Assembly: GCA_025526935.1 (NCBI GenBank)
Contig: JAHLKD010000006.1
Location: 405,001-469,000 of the forward strand
Length of the DNA: 64,000 bases
Origin: Cladochytrium replicatum
Taxonomy: Eukaryota > Chytridiomycota > Chytridiomycetes > Cladochytriales > Cladochytriaceae
Direction of reading: 5' to 3'
In this document: positions 11,903 to 21,947 of the stretch, one piece after another
How the letters are laid out: every line of letters begins with the position of its first letter
Position numbering within the stretch: the stretch's first letter is position 1
Made by a program: the position numbers and the translations under genes
The notes under the pieces: generated by a model
Told to the model about the DNA's origin: nothing
Databases searched by the model: none
The model's input: only the letters and a program-made list of their open reading frames with translations

Positions 11903-13253
11903 TTAGACGCACTGCGAGTAGAAGTCTAGGACAAGAAGTTGAGTAATGATGACATAGATTGTCAGGAGAACATACCGTTCAGTTTGTTACTGCGGGTAGT
12001 GTAGGAACAGACATGAGTAAGCAAAAAGCAGGTTTAAAGCAGAAAACGGTCTCACCAGGTAGATCCACTGACACAGCAAGTGGGGCCAGTCCAGCCTTGT
12101 CCACCGCACTGTTGAAACGAAATACTGTCAGAGCATATTCCCACGAAACTGAAAGAGAGCGTACCTGGGCGTATTTAGCAGAGCAGGTGCCGGACGGGTT
12201 GCTAGGACTCGCTGAAGCCGTGCTAGTCCTTGTTGCTGTAGTCACCGTAGATCCACCCCTGGTGGTTGTAGTTGTCGAAGGCGGGGGTGAGGTAGGCGGA
12301 ACAGATCCACCACATCCAATCCTGCTCGACCCAATAACGACATCGTCGTACCAAACGGTGTTTGAGGCACTTGCATAGCTTTCCCAGCCCAGCCTGAGCG
12401 CAGAGACCTTCGGCGCCCAGTTCGGTTTGCCGCTGACCCAGGCGGCGTCAATGTCCGTCGTCCCGACACCATCGACAGTCATACCAGGGATCGCAGCCTC
12501 GTTCAACCATGCCGAGACCTTTCCGGTGTTGCTGATCATGTACTCGAAGCACTGCCAGCTGTTCGTCGGCAACGTAACGGTCTGCGCGATGCCATTCGGG
12601 CTGAGCGAGGGACACGTCGCGTCGTCGCTTTCGCGGTTCCAGTCCAGAATCCCGCTCTGTCCGCCCATGCGGATGTTACGCCCGCCGTCGTTGTCGTCGA
12701 CCATCGTGATGAAAGTCGTGTGGTCGGTCGGGAGGGCCGTGGTGTGGTAGATCCAGAAACGGACGTACGCGGATCCGCTGGAGAGGCTGCTGATCGCTGA
12801 GGTCTCCGCGAAGATGTGGTTGCAGAAACTGCCGGCCCCGTTTACTTTGAGGGACTTGGAGCCGGTGCGTGCGAAGCTGCTATCAATCGCGGCGGTGCCA
12901 CTTCCGGCGCAAGTTGGCTGGACGAGGGTCCAGGTGGATCCAAGGCCGTCTTCGAAACCATCGGAAAACACCACTCCCGTCGCGCTGTTGGTCTGGGTCG
13001 AGGTGGGGGGCTTCGACGTTGTCGTTGTCGTCGTCGTCGTCGTGGTCGTGGTCGTCGTAGTGGTCGGGAAGACCGAGGTGGTGGTAGTCGTAGTCCTTGT
13101 AGTTGTGGTAGTCGGAACAACTGATGTAGAACGAACCGTCACAGTCACCGTAACAGTTGCAGTGAGAGTCGTAACCGGGCATGACTGTGCCTGCACTCGG
13201 GTCAACAAGAATGCCGTGCTGCACACCAAACTGAAAAGCGCTGAAGATTTCAT
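11903..13253 (-). CDS. Secreted Cip1-like polysaccharide-acting protein with C-terminal CBM1
   Basis: Four exons (13253-12165, 12108-12056, 11989-11976, 11925-11903) give 392 residues. The order is a signal peptide (MKSSALFSLVCSTAFLL, cleavage near VQA/QS), a Ser/Thr linker with a 16-Thr run, a core domain at about residues 95-315, a second Thr/Pro linker, and a fungal CBM1. The core shows the Cip1 signature GGRNIRMGGQSGILDWNRES, CPSLSPNGIAQTVTLP and NTVWYDDVVIGSSRIGC. CBM1 reads CGGQGWTGPTCC, then FYSQCV, and is assembled only after three small introns are removed. Trichoderma Cip1 is a cellulose-induced extracellular protein related to glucuronan lyases, also with a CBM1. The likely role is plant-polysaccharide breakdown outside the cell, and lyase activity is inferred. 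Without splicing, the CBM1 is missed. Confidence 0.85.
13013..13110. repeat. GTC/GTG trinucleotide-rich tract encoding the poly-Thr linker
   Basis: This is an imperfect trinucleotide run (gtc, gtg and gta on the plus strand) that encodes the Thr-rich linker of the minus-strand Cip1-like gene. It is the longest simple repeat in the window and is likely to vary in length between strains. Confidence 0.8.
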
Positions 13254-13657
13254 TGCAGCTAACGAGCTGAGTGCAACAGGGCTTGCTTTTCTTTTATAAC
13301 CAGTGGTTGCAGGGACTCATGTTGGAAAGCGAAGAAATTATGCTCATCGCATGAACTTCTATTTGAGAAACAATATTTTCGTTTGACATTCGAACAAATG
13401 ACCATTCATCTCTCGACATTACCGAGCAAGGCGATCCCACCCGACACCTTTGCTCGTGCAGACACAGGGATTCAAAACCTCGATTATCAAAAGCCATTTG
13501 GCTCCATGGTGCCAATTCATGCACAAATGCCCATCTGACCAAGCAAAATCGACTGGCGGTATTTAATTATTTCGATCGTCGAATGGAATGCATGGAGCAG
13601 GAAATAGCCGGGATATAATGTTTCATTAATACACTCCGGTTTTAAACAGAAGTCAAA

Positions 13658-15174
13658 TCAGAATGTCGGTTGGGGTGAGTTTGACTTATGGCCAGCAATT
13701 CGCTTCTCAATCTCTGGTCGGAAATGGCGAATCAAACCCTGCACCGGCCATGCAGCGGCATCTCCCTAAAATGTTTAAACAAAAACATGGGAAATATTTA
13801 AGCATGGGAACAGTATTTATGATTGAACAAACTTACCAGAGCGCAAATGGTGTGACCCTCAATCTGGCGCGACAACTCTTCGATCATGTCGATTTCATCA
13901 ACTCTACCTTGACCCTTCTCGAAACGGGCCATCATCTTTGCGAGCCAACCAGTACCTTCACGGCAAGGAGTGCACTGCCCGCAACTCTCGTGCTTGTAAA
14001 AGGCAGAGAGACGAGCAATGGCGGCAACGATGTCAGTAGACTTGTCCATTACGATGATGGCAGCAGTGCCAAGACCAGACTGCACGTCCTTTAGCGCGTC
14101 GAAGTCCATCAAAACGTCATTGCAAATTCTCTGCGGCAGAACCGGCACAGACGAACCGCCAGGAATAATACCGAGCAAGTTGTCCCAACCACCGCGAACA
14201 CCACCTGCGTGGCGCTCAATGAGCTCTCGCAGCGGGATCGACATCTCCTCCTCAACAGTCACAGGGTTGTTCACATGTCCCGAAATACAGAACAATTTGG
14301 TACCGGCGTTCCTCGGGCGCCCGAACTGCGCAAACCACTTCCCACCGCGACGGCAGATCGTGGGGGCCACGGAGACGGTTTCAACGTTTGCCACGGTTGT
14401 GGGGCAACCGAAAAGACCAATGTCAGCCGGGAATGGCGGCTTCAGACGGGGTTTGCCCTGCTTCCCCTCGAGAGACTCAATAAGCGACGTCTCCTCACCG
14501 CAAATGTACGCGCCGGCTCCACGGTGGACGTACACATCGAAATCGTATCCCGACCCACATGCATTCTTTCCAATCAAGCCGGCTTTGTAAGCCTCGTTGA
14601 TAGCCTCCTGCAAGTGCGAAGCTTCGTTGTAAAACTCTCCGCGAATGTAAATGTACGCGGCGGTAGCGTTCATGGCACGACCGGCAATAAGGCAACCTTC
14701 GACAAGGGTGTGGGGATCGTGTCTCATAATTTCCCGGTCCTTGCAAGTTCCAGGTTCCCCCTCGTCAGCGTTCACAACAAGGTAGCGAGGACGGCCGTCA
14801 GGTCCACCGGGTTTGTTCATGAACGACCACTTCAGACCCGACGGGAACCCGGCACCACCACGACCACGAAGACCAGAGTCCTTCATCTCGTTGATAATCC
14901 AATCGTGGCCCTTCAAAAGGATCTCCTTGGTCTTGTACCAATGCCCGCGCTTCATGGCACCAGCAAGGCGGTAATCGTGTCGGCCATACAAGTTGGTGAA
15001 AATTCTGTCCTCATCCTTCAGACCTCCGTACTGCCGTGTTGAGGTGGGTTCTGGTCCGACAGTCGCGAGTGTCCGAGCGATAGAAGCAGTAGCAGCGACG
15101 AGGGAGGCAGCGGGGAATCGTGGGGCCAGCGAAGCAGATCGAGCAGCTGCGACGGCGAGCAGTTTTGAGCTCAT
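13658..15174 (-). CDS. NDUFV1: NADH:ubiquinone oxidoreductase 51 kDa flavoprotein 1, complex I
   Basis: Exons 15174-13837 and 13765-13658 give 481 residues around one 71-bp intron. Reading through the intron ends the protein early after HTICAL. Splicing restores the conserved end [20 protein letters not shown]. It has an N-terminal mitochondrial presequence, the FMN/NADH-binding Gly-rich part ([19 protein letters not shown]), and the iron-sulfur cysteines in [15 protein letters not shown] together with the Cys of HTICAL. Length and motifs match the family along the whole protein. It binds NADH and FMN and passes electrons into complex I in the mitochondrial inner membrane. It shares the window with NDUFS5 4 kb away, on the same strand. 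Confidence 0.97.
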
Positions 15175-15248
15175 TTGAAATAATCAAAAACTACAGTAAC
15201 GATTAAAAGACGTAGAATGAGTGAGAACGGGATAGAATTGATAAGTGG

Positions 15249-16000
15249 ATGAGGCCGAGATACACCCGTCGCAGCACCCGACGCTACGATCCGGAAGTGC
15301 CTCCAACCAGCGAATTATTGTTGCTTTTTAAAAGATACCTTTCGGCCGCTGCCAAAACAACTCAAACTCACTGGCGAGTTTGGATCGGTGGCTGTGAACG
15401 GTCACGGTGCGCTTCCCACGGGTATTTCACTCGACCCTCTTGTAAGTCTGGATACCACGCGGAGCGTAATGCTACTATCAGGACCATGAGATCCAAGAAC
15501 ATGCGCACTCATCTGAACGAGGCAACCGCCCTGTCTACGCATTTCCAGTCAAACTCTAGGACCGCACCAACAACCCCAGGGTTTATCAACAGATTTCCAA
15601 GAAAACCCGAAATCTCCACAGCGATCATGCCGTCCAGAAGAAACTTGTGCTCGCGACAGGAGCACCTCAAAAAATTCTGTCTGTGATGTTGATCCACGAC
15701 AAGGACATCATCCGAGATCGATGCCCTTTTTGGGTCACTGTACAATACCTGCCACTTATATGCATTTCATGTCGACCGTGGTGCGAGTGATGACTGCTTC
15801 AGCAAACTTTTAAACATTGTTGTAGAGGGGACCAAGACCGAGCCCTGTCGAAATGGTTTGGTTGTCCCACCGAACTCGAGCATTGCTGGAATCTGGGCAT
15901 CAGCGAGCCTGGCTTGGTCCGATTTCGTGACATGGACTCATGCTTTTCGAATTGACTGGGAGTTTGATTACATAATCAATCTATCCGCGGTAAGTGCCAG
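15249..16000 (+). other. Unresolved coding-like fragments
   Basis: Coding-like pieces are visible but do not join into one frame. One is LKLTGEFGSVAVNGHGALPT near 15360-15450 before a GTAAGT donor. Another is a continuous piece of about 95 residues at 15700-15990 that includes IDALFGSLYNTCHLYAFHVD and FRIDWEFDYIINLSA and ends at a GTAAGT donor. There may be a multi-exon plus-strand gene here, intact or decayed. I recognise no domain and cannot set its start or stop. Confidence 0.3.
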
Positions 16001-16255
16001 AACATCATTATCAATAACCTTGATTGATAGCTTCATCGTACATCAGCGTGACGTTGCATTAATATCACAAAAGTTCTATGAGAGTCCTTTCCACCATTCA
16101 CATCTCTTTTCCCCACACGACTGCAAACACCGCTGATCGATCAACCACCTTTACCACGACAAAATACCAACTCATCACTCCCTTTTCTCTACAACCATCG
16201 AAAACTCCTAACAAAACCTCCTCGCCACCAACGCTCACTCTCGCAAGAGAAAACA

Positions 16256-16765
16256 ATGGTCATCATGCACGTGTCATTAGCAGAGGGAATCATCTAGACT
16301 CCGGCATTGATCGAGCTGCTCTTTTCGACTCAGTTCATGACGGTGGCAGATGAGATTTTTTGGAGCAAAGCTGGGATGCATCTTGGCCAGGACCTTGAAA
16401 AACTCCCGATAAGTGGGGGAATGACGTGGACCGCGTCGAATTGCAATCCCTAACAAAGGCAGAAGCTGGAGAATGATATCCGTAGCTCCTACGGGCGTGA
16501 AATCGCACAAAATCAAAAGCTCCACCCAACGTGGGAAGGTGCAGGATTTGATTTGCTATACGGAAACTCCGCTGCAACTCAAGACGAGCCGCCGCTTCGG
16601 CGTGCTAATTCTTCGAGAGAATTGCATGGTGACGCTGCCCGCGATCACTACCGTCGTACCCCAGCTCCCAATCACATTAAACTATACAGGTACGGTGGTG
16701 AGACTCCGCGATCGAGGGAAAAGGTGGGATCGCGGCAGAAATACCATGTCAGGTTCCAAGTGTAA
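16256..16765 (+). other. Possible decayed gene
   Basis: An ATG in good context at 16256 is followed by MVIMHVSLAEGII and then a stop. Coding-like sequence resumes in other frames: ADEIFWSKAGMHLGQDLEKL near 16345-16405, then ENDIRSSYGREIAQNQKLHP to HVRFQV at 16470-16765. Stops between the pieces have no obvious intron to remove them. No family is recognised, and a decayed gene is the simplest reading. From 16766 to 17095 I see no gene, only the right arms of the inverted repeats. Confidence 0.25.
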
Positions 16766-16823
16766 CCTGTCCCCAGTCTTCCGGGATCCCACCTTTTCCC
16801 GCTCAACCGCGTCTGACATGGTA
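16716..16823. repeat. Two interleaved inverted repeats
   Basis: A perfect 16-bp arm pair lies at 16716-16731 and 16785-16800 (gggaaaaggtgggatc and its complement). A second, slightly imperfect pair of about 11 bp lies near 16741-16751 and 16814-16823 (ataccatgtca against tgacatggta). The order is arm A, arm B, A', B', so the two hairpins overlap rather than nest. Confidence 0.7.
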
Positions 16824-17095
16824 CGGATCGCCCGCACGTCGACTAGCGCCAGAATGGCCTGCAGACTGGGATACTTCGCTGACAAGGGACTGAATCGAAG
16901 AACCTGTGGATGCGTGCCAAAGGTTGACGACGATGATGATGGAGCTGATTCCGGAGCTGAATGAAATGTTGGATAATCTTCAAAGTAACCCTAAAATTAT
17001 CTTTTTCTAATTGTGCTCCACACGTTTATACCAAAAATGTTGAGTTCAATTTTGTTTCTCTAAGAGTAACGGGCCAGCAGTGCGAAGAAACTTGG

Positions 17096-19078
17096 CTAAG
17101 TCATTGCAGCTGCTAATGTTTTCGGATGTTCTGTCCCATACACCAACCCCAACGACTTCACAGCCCTCTCCCTCCACTTAACCGCCATCGCCTCACACTC
17201 ACCCGCGTCCCCGTCCTCAATACCCCCAATACTGCCTTCCCAAACCATAAATGGATCAGCTCCAGATCCACTCTCCAACCCCTCCCTGATCACCATCGCC
17301 CTGATCTCTGCCAACTCGCTCAAAAACAGCGCGTGCTCAGCATACTCGTGCCAACCTCCGACTTCCCCATCGCTACCGTGTATCCGCGTTCGCTGCATGA
17401 TCCCAACTATGCGCTCAGAGCACGCGAGTGCAAGGCGGAAGTCCCCTGCGCGTGTGCCGCAGTTCATAAGGACCGGGAGAGCATTAAAGGTCGTGTGATG
17501 GTTCGGATGGAATCGGAGGTGATCTGCAGTGACGGGGTCGGCGCTGGAGCATTGGGGTGGAAACGGGGTGGATCCGAACAGAAAGGCGTTGGGGCCGCAG
17601 GATCCGAAGTCGTAGGTTCTGAGGTAGCGAAGGATTGCGGATGCGGCTAGTGCAGCTTGACCCGCTCCCATGAACTCGAATGCGCTTTCGACCTCTCGCG
17701 CTGCATTTTCTTGGAAAGTGTCGTGGATTGATTTGGGAAGCTCGTGCAGGCAATGCCGACAATTGTATGGTTCGTTGGGGTCCTCATGGACAACAGGGAC
17801 ATATACGTCCACTCTACACCTTGCGCACACAATTGCATTCAAAAATAGATCGATCTCCGCTGCTGTACGCGCATTGGTTATGAGCTCCTCCGATGAATCA
17901 CTTGGGGTCGATTCCAACGAGATCGTAGCCTCGCAACGCTCGCAGTTGCACCAAAAGTTCTTGGATTTGAGGAGCTCAAACCTCCTTTCTTGCTTCGGCA
18001 ACATCAGATCCACATAGCTCAAGCAAAGCTCTTCGCCCTCCTTCACAGCCCGGTTCGTTCTCACCACCATGCGCACGGCCGCAGCACCGCGCATCTCGTC
18101 CTGCTCGAGACCGGTGTACACGCTCTCGACAACGTAGGAGCAGTTTGGAATGCAGCTGTGGTTGAGCATCGATGCAAGCGGAAACATGCCTACTCCAATA
18201 GTCGTATTGGAAGACACTGAGGGTGCTCCGCCGCCTGATCCAAGCAAGCCCTTCCCGCTTTCTCTCGACTCTTTTTTATCCTTTTTCGACGCCGAACGTT
18301 CCTCATTCTCATCTGTCTGCTTCTGCTCCCCCCTTGGTGCGACATTGGCATCAGTCACTCCATGCGAGTTTGAATTGATCTGACAAGCAAGTGTCACAAG
18401 CTCATCAACGCTCCTTTCCACCCCCGCGTCCTCACGGAGATCCTCCGCGGCTTTCGTGACGGCTTCCAACCATTCCTTCTTACATGCATTCCGATGCGCC
18501 AATAGCTCCCGCACGAACACAAACGACGTCGGGGACGCGCTCGCTTCTGAAACAGCAGCAAAAACTTTTGTCTGCTCTTCTTCAAGCGCTTTCTGTGCCA
18601 ATACGCCGACAAGAAGCCTGAGGAGGGCGTAATCGACGGAATGCATCCCAGAGATTCCGGGCAGTTGTCGCACAGCGGCGCACTCGAATGCGTGCCGGAG
18701 AGAGTCTGCGTCCTGGCATGGTTGAGAGCAGTAGTACGTTTGCTTCGCGCAGCCTTTACAAACGTGGGTGTGCTTTCGAATTGGGAGTGTGCGAAGACAG
18801 CGGAGACATAGCTCGTCCGTAAAGTATTTGAAGAGCGCAAAGGAGGTTCCGGTGTCGCTGATTACTGTCGTGCCCGCTTCGAGGTCATGTTTGGCTACAA
18901 CGTGACGTCCCTTTGATTTGGACGCTGCAAGCTGGGAAATGATGGGAGTGAGACAGCTAGTGTTTACAGTCTGATATGCCGAATACCTTGATGGGCCATT
19001 GTGAAAGGACTCGATCATATCGTTCCTTCTTTTCTCTGGCTCGCTTCCGTTTAATGTCATCATCAGCCATGATCCCAA
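17096..19078 (-). CDS. SET and MYND domain protein, SMYD-like lysine methyltransferase
   Basis: This is a single-exon gene of 660 residues. After a split SET N-terminus (SKSKGRHVVAKHDLEAGTTV) comes a MYND zinc finger with paired cysteines (CLRCLRTLP, then CKGCAKQTYYCSQPCQ) near residues 92-130. The SET core shows MLNHSCIPNCSYV near 300 and GEELCLSYVDLMLPKQER near 350. A post-SET Cys cluster (FWCNCERCE) and a helical C-terminus follow. These are the S-adenosylmethionine-binding and catalytic parts of SMYD enzymes, which methylate lysines in histones or other proteins. A charged, low-complexity insert lies before the SET core. The length is somewhat above the usual 430-500. Substrate and cell location cannot be read from the sequence. 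There is no frame problem along almost 2 kb. Confidence 0.88.
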   Translation of the reverse strand: MGSWLMMTLNGSEPEKRRNDMIESFHNGPSRYSAYQTVNTSCLTPIISQLAASKSKGRHVVAKHDLEAGTTVISDTGTSFALFKYFTDELCLRCLRTLPIRKHTHVCKGCAKQTYYCSQPCQDADSLRHAFECAAVRQLPGISGMHSVDYALLRLLVGVLAQKALEEEQTKVFAAVSEASASPTSFVFVRELLAHRNACKKEWLEAVTKAAEDLREDAGVERSVDELVTLACQINSNSHGVTDANVAPRGEQKQTDENEERSASKKDKKESRESGKGLLGSGGGAPSVSSNTTIGVGMFPLASMLNHSCIPNCSYVVESVYTGLEQDEMRGAAAVRMVVRTNRAVKEGEELCLSYVDLMLPKQERRFELLKSKNFWCNCERCEATISLESTPSDSSEELITNARTAAEIDLFLNAIVCARCRVDVYVPVVHEDPNEPYNCRHCLHELPKSIHDTFQENAAREVESAFEFMGAGQAALAASAILRYLRTYDFGSCGPNAFLFGSTPFPPQCSSADPVTADHLRFHPNHHTTFNALPVLMNCGTRAGDFRLALACSERIVGIMQRTRIHGSDGEVGGWHEYAEHALFLSELAEIRAMVIREGLESGSGADPFMVWEGSIGGIEDGDAGECEAMAVKWRERAVKSLGLVYGTEHPKTLAAAMT

Positions 19079-19342
19079 AGAAAAGTTTTTCTGTGCGGCG
19101 TAAAAATACCCACACTAATGTGCTAAGTTACGGGATATGATTTGGCTACAAACTCCGTCTTATAATGAGTCCCGCTAGGATAACTAAGAGCCAACTTCTT
19201 TGTTTTAATGTGCATTATATTTCTAATTACACATTGCCAAAACTGGCTCCAATCTCAACTCAGCCGGCAGACTGTGACGCTGCTTTTGAAAATCGGCAAG
19301 CGATTCGATAAAAATCGGCCTGCATTCCACCATTCGATCGCC

Positions 19343-19682
19343 TCATCCTTGTGCTGTCACTGCGGTTCCAGTTTTATGGTGTTTTTCTGCCGCCTTTTTC
19401 TTCAAGTAATGTTCGCGTACGATTTCAAGTCTTGCGAGCTAGATCGTCGCATAATTTCGCAGCGTTAAATTAAACCGATCGCCATGTTTTGCGTTAGCCC
19501 AACATGTATCGAAACGTTGAAATTCCGTGTACCTCCTTCCTGTGGTACAGACATTCTTGGTAGTCTTCGAACTGCAGGCGACATTCTTCCCTAGTATCTG
19601 CCTGTGTGTAGCATTTCATGAACTCCTGGAAAAACGTGAAGCATCGGTTGCGACCGCCGTTCAGACCGAATCCGGAGGACAT
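19343..19682 (-). CDS. NDUFS5: Complex I 15 kDa subunit, NDUFS5-like twin-CX9C protein
   Basis: Exons 19682-19533 and 19438-19343, joined across a 94-bp intron, give 81 residues. The protein starts MSSGFGLNGGRNRCFTFFQE and has the twin CX9C pattern C-FTFFQEFMK-C and C-RLQFEDYQE-C. After the intron it continues ARLEIVREHYLKKKAAEK, as NDUFS5 proteins do after their HRKE-type motif. Twin-CX9C proteins fold by disulfide formation in the mitochondrial intermembrane space, and NDUFS5 is an accessory subunit of complex I. Without splicing the frame would end ISTFRYMLG, which is not family-like. It is shorter than the human protein (106 residues) because the C-terminal tail is short. Confidence 0.85.
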
Positions 19683-19839
19683 TGTCGGTGCACTGCCACA
19701 TCTGGCGAACCATTCAACGTATCAGCGGGTATTCAATAAATCCATTCAAAGTATCGGTAATTCAATAAATCAATCTATGGGCTGAAGAAAATGTCGAAAA
19801 TCAGAAGCAGCTAAAATAATTATAACAAATCAATATTGC

Positions 19840-20715
19840 TCAAAGCGATGGAACGATTTCATTTCCTGACGGCCATTCTACAACCGTCGCCGCTAACTTC
19901 AAAGCAGCCGCAAGCTGCTCAACCGATGCTCCCGCGACAAAGAGCGTCCCGGGGTAGTTCTTTGTCCCCCACAACGGATGTTGCAAAATCTTGCAGCAAC
20001 CAGCCAGAACGGTGTTGTACTTCGTCAAGCGCACACCGCCATCAACATCCGGGTAAAGAGAGGCTCCGCGTGGACTCCAGACCGGGTAGCCAGAGGCTGG
20101 GTCTGTGAAGTCGACCCAGCATCGTGACTCTTGACCGTTCTTGTGGTCGCTAGAAAGCAGCTGCTTCACACGAGTTGCGAATTCAAAACACTGCACATTT
20201 AGGAATGAAATCAATCTTGTTTGTTATGGTAAGCGTCATCTATCAATACATACGCATTCCAACAGAATATCGCGCTCGTAGTTCGATTCCCCGGTGACAG
20301 CGACCAAGTCGCACGTGCTCTTCCAGAAGAGCGGCACGACAAAGAAGTTGTGTCGTTCCGCTGCACATTCGCTACCTTTCGAACCTCCACTGAACCGACT
20401 GAACGTTTCCCTAACGGCAGGATGCGATACATTTGAAAACACATGGAACAGTTCACGGAGCAGGAAACGTCCAGGAGCGTGGATAGAGTATTGGAGTTCC
20501 CTTGTGACAGCGACACGTTTTCCTACGTCATATTCGTGCGAATTTGGTGACATGTGTGCGTAAGTTGTGATGCAAAGGGTGACTGAACCAACTGTGAAAG
20601 GGTGCAGTTGTGTCGGACGACCAGAGCCCTTTTTCTGCGAGAGAGGCGAGGGAGAGTCGTCGATTCCCGCCATGAGGTCTGCCCTCGTTGATGTTCTGAT
20701 ACAGACCTGCTGCAT
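19840..20715 (-). CDS. MMADHC: MMADHC (CblD) homologue, cobalamin trafficking protein
   Basis: Exons 20715-20254 and 20190-19840 join in frame (63-bp intron) into 270 residues. The C-terminal two thirds resemble MMADHC: FWKSTCDLVAVTGESNYERD, then RCWVDFTDPASGYPVW, the Cys-Cys pair in TVLAGCCKILQHPLWGTKNY, and GTLFVAGA. In animals this protein partners with MMACHC and steers cobalamin to methionine synthase in the cytosol or methylmalonyl-CoA mutase in mitochondria. The WADF-P-SG, GCCK and H-LWGT blocks are the most diagnostic. The N-terminal ~60 residues are not conserved, and an upstream exon with a targeting sequence is possible. Most yeasts and moulds have no use for B12, so the gene marks this lineage as a likely cobalamin user. 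Confidence 0.85.
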
Positions 20716-20877
20716 TGCTGACTAGGATAGTAGTACGCTTCGATGCAAAAGTTCGATTTGATTCGATTTGTCGTTCAAACTCAAAAATAACAAGTAGTTG
20801 AATGTGATGAATTGGTCATTACCAATAGTTAGTAATTCACTATTCACGGTGTTTGCTGTTCTTTCTCTGCTAAAAAC

Positions 20878-21743
20878 TTATTCGTCGCCCACCTCCTCAA
20901 TATGAATATCTTCGTACATTACTCCCTCATTGCCTTCCTCTAGAGCTTCCATAACATCCAAAACAGCTCCATGGTTGGGCGGCGCATATCGAACCAGCCG
21001 AGCTCCCACAACCTCCACTTCCAACCTCAAGAACGTTGCTGGCTTGTTCTTTTCCGCATGTCGGCGTCCTGGAACCAATAGTGCTTGCTCATGAGTAGCA
21101 ATCGCCTTGGATTCTGGAAGTCTCGCGACCATGGCCATTCTTGGACCCCGTGCGGGACACGAAGTTCGCTCGTCTGTGCAGTGATTCCCCATGTTCGTCG
21201 CCCGGTTGGTCACCGGGACGATACTGAGCCAGTCAGAAACAGACATGCATGAATTCGTGCAATATGATGAGGCTGTCTCGGTTGTAATCGCAGACCGAGG
21301 TGCGAGAGCTGTGGTCCTCTCAACCTGCTTCGATGATGATGAAGATGATGGAAGTCTAAACCATTTGCAGATCAGAAATGTGTTGAATGAATGCATTTTA
21401 AATCTACTCACGCAAGACGCTCACTGTGAGAAACTACATCTGCAACTTCCACGCTGCCCTTGGGACACACCGGTTGGGCACCCATATCTTCGCCAAGAAG
21501 CACCTGAAGTCTAGCAATGTGGGCCATGGAGGTGCGGCTGAATCCAAACTCGTGAGATATCTTCGAGAGCGCTGACGTGAGGTTGGTCACGGGTAGAGCA
21601 ATGTCATTCCATCGCGATCCTGTGCTTCGTCGCGTGGGGGTGGATTTTATTGAACTGCCTTCGGGTAGCAGAGGGATAGGCGGTACAGGGTCAATGACTG
21701 GGACCGACGAGCGTGGCGAAGACTCGATCGTATCGAAGATCAC
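20878..21743 (-). CDS. Uncharacterised protein, 5' end unresolved
   Basis: Exon 21412-21743 joins exon 20878-21355 through a normal intron (GTGAGT to TTTAG) that keeps frame. The upstream part is Pro/Ser-rich with SSVPVIDPVPPIPLLPEGSS. A helical segment follows (TNLTSALSKISHEFGFSRTS), then a Ser tract, and the protein ends acidic (EDIHIEEVGDE). No ATG begins the first exon. The frame opens upstream through SRVIFDTIE, so another 5' exon is likely, perhaps starting near the ATG at about 21830, but the phases I tried did not fit. No known domain is visible. Confidence 0.5.
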
Positions 21744-21947
21744 ACGAGACTGGTATTGAGATCCCGCATGTCTAATTTACATATTAAGATCTGCCCATAC
21801 TAATCTCAACGTTAAGCCTACCGTTCATGATCCGTACGTGTGCTTTCAAGTAAGAGGGGTCGGTAGTTGTAGGAACCAGGCAAGAAAACCATGGCCAATG
21901 AAAATAGAAATACCTGTTTCGACAATTAGCTTCAATCTGCATAGTCA

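Noticed and set aside
12814-13299. Long plus-strand open frames with poly-Val and Arg/Gly-rich runs
   Set aside because: They are antisense shadows of the poly-Thr linker of the Cip1-like gene on the other strand.
13798-13836. Early end of the NDUFV1 frame after HTICAL
   Set aside because: It is an intron read-through. A 71-bp GT-AG intron restores the conserved C-terminus.
14209-15042. 277-residue plus-strand open frame
   Set aside because: It runs antisense over the NDUFV1 coding sequence and has no family features.
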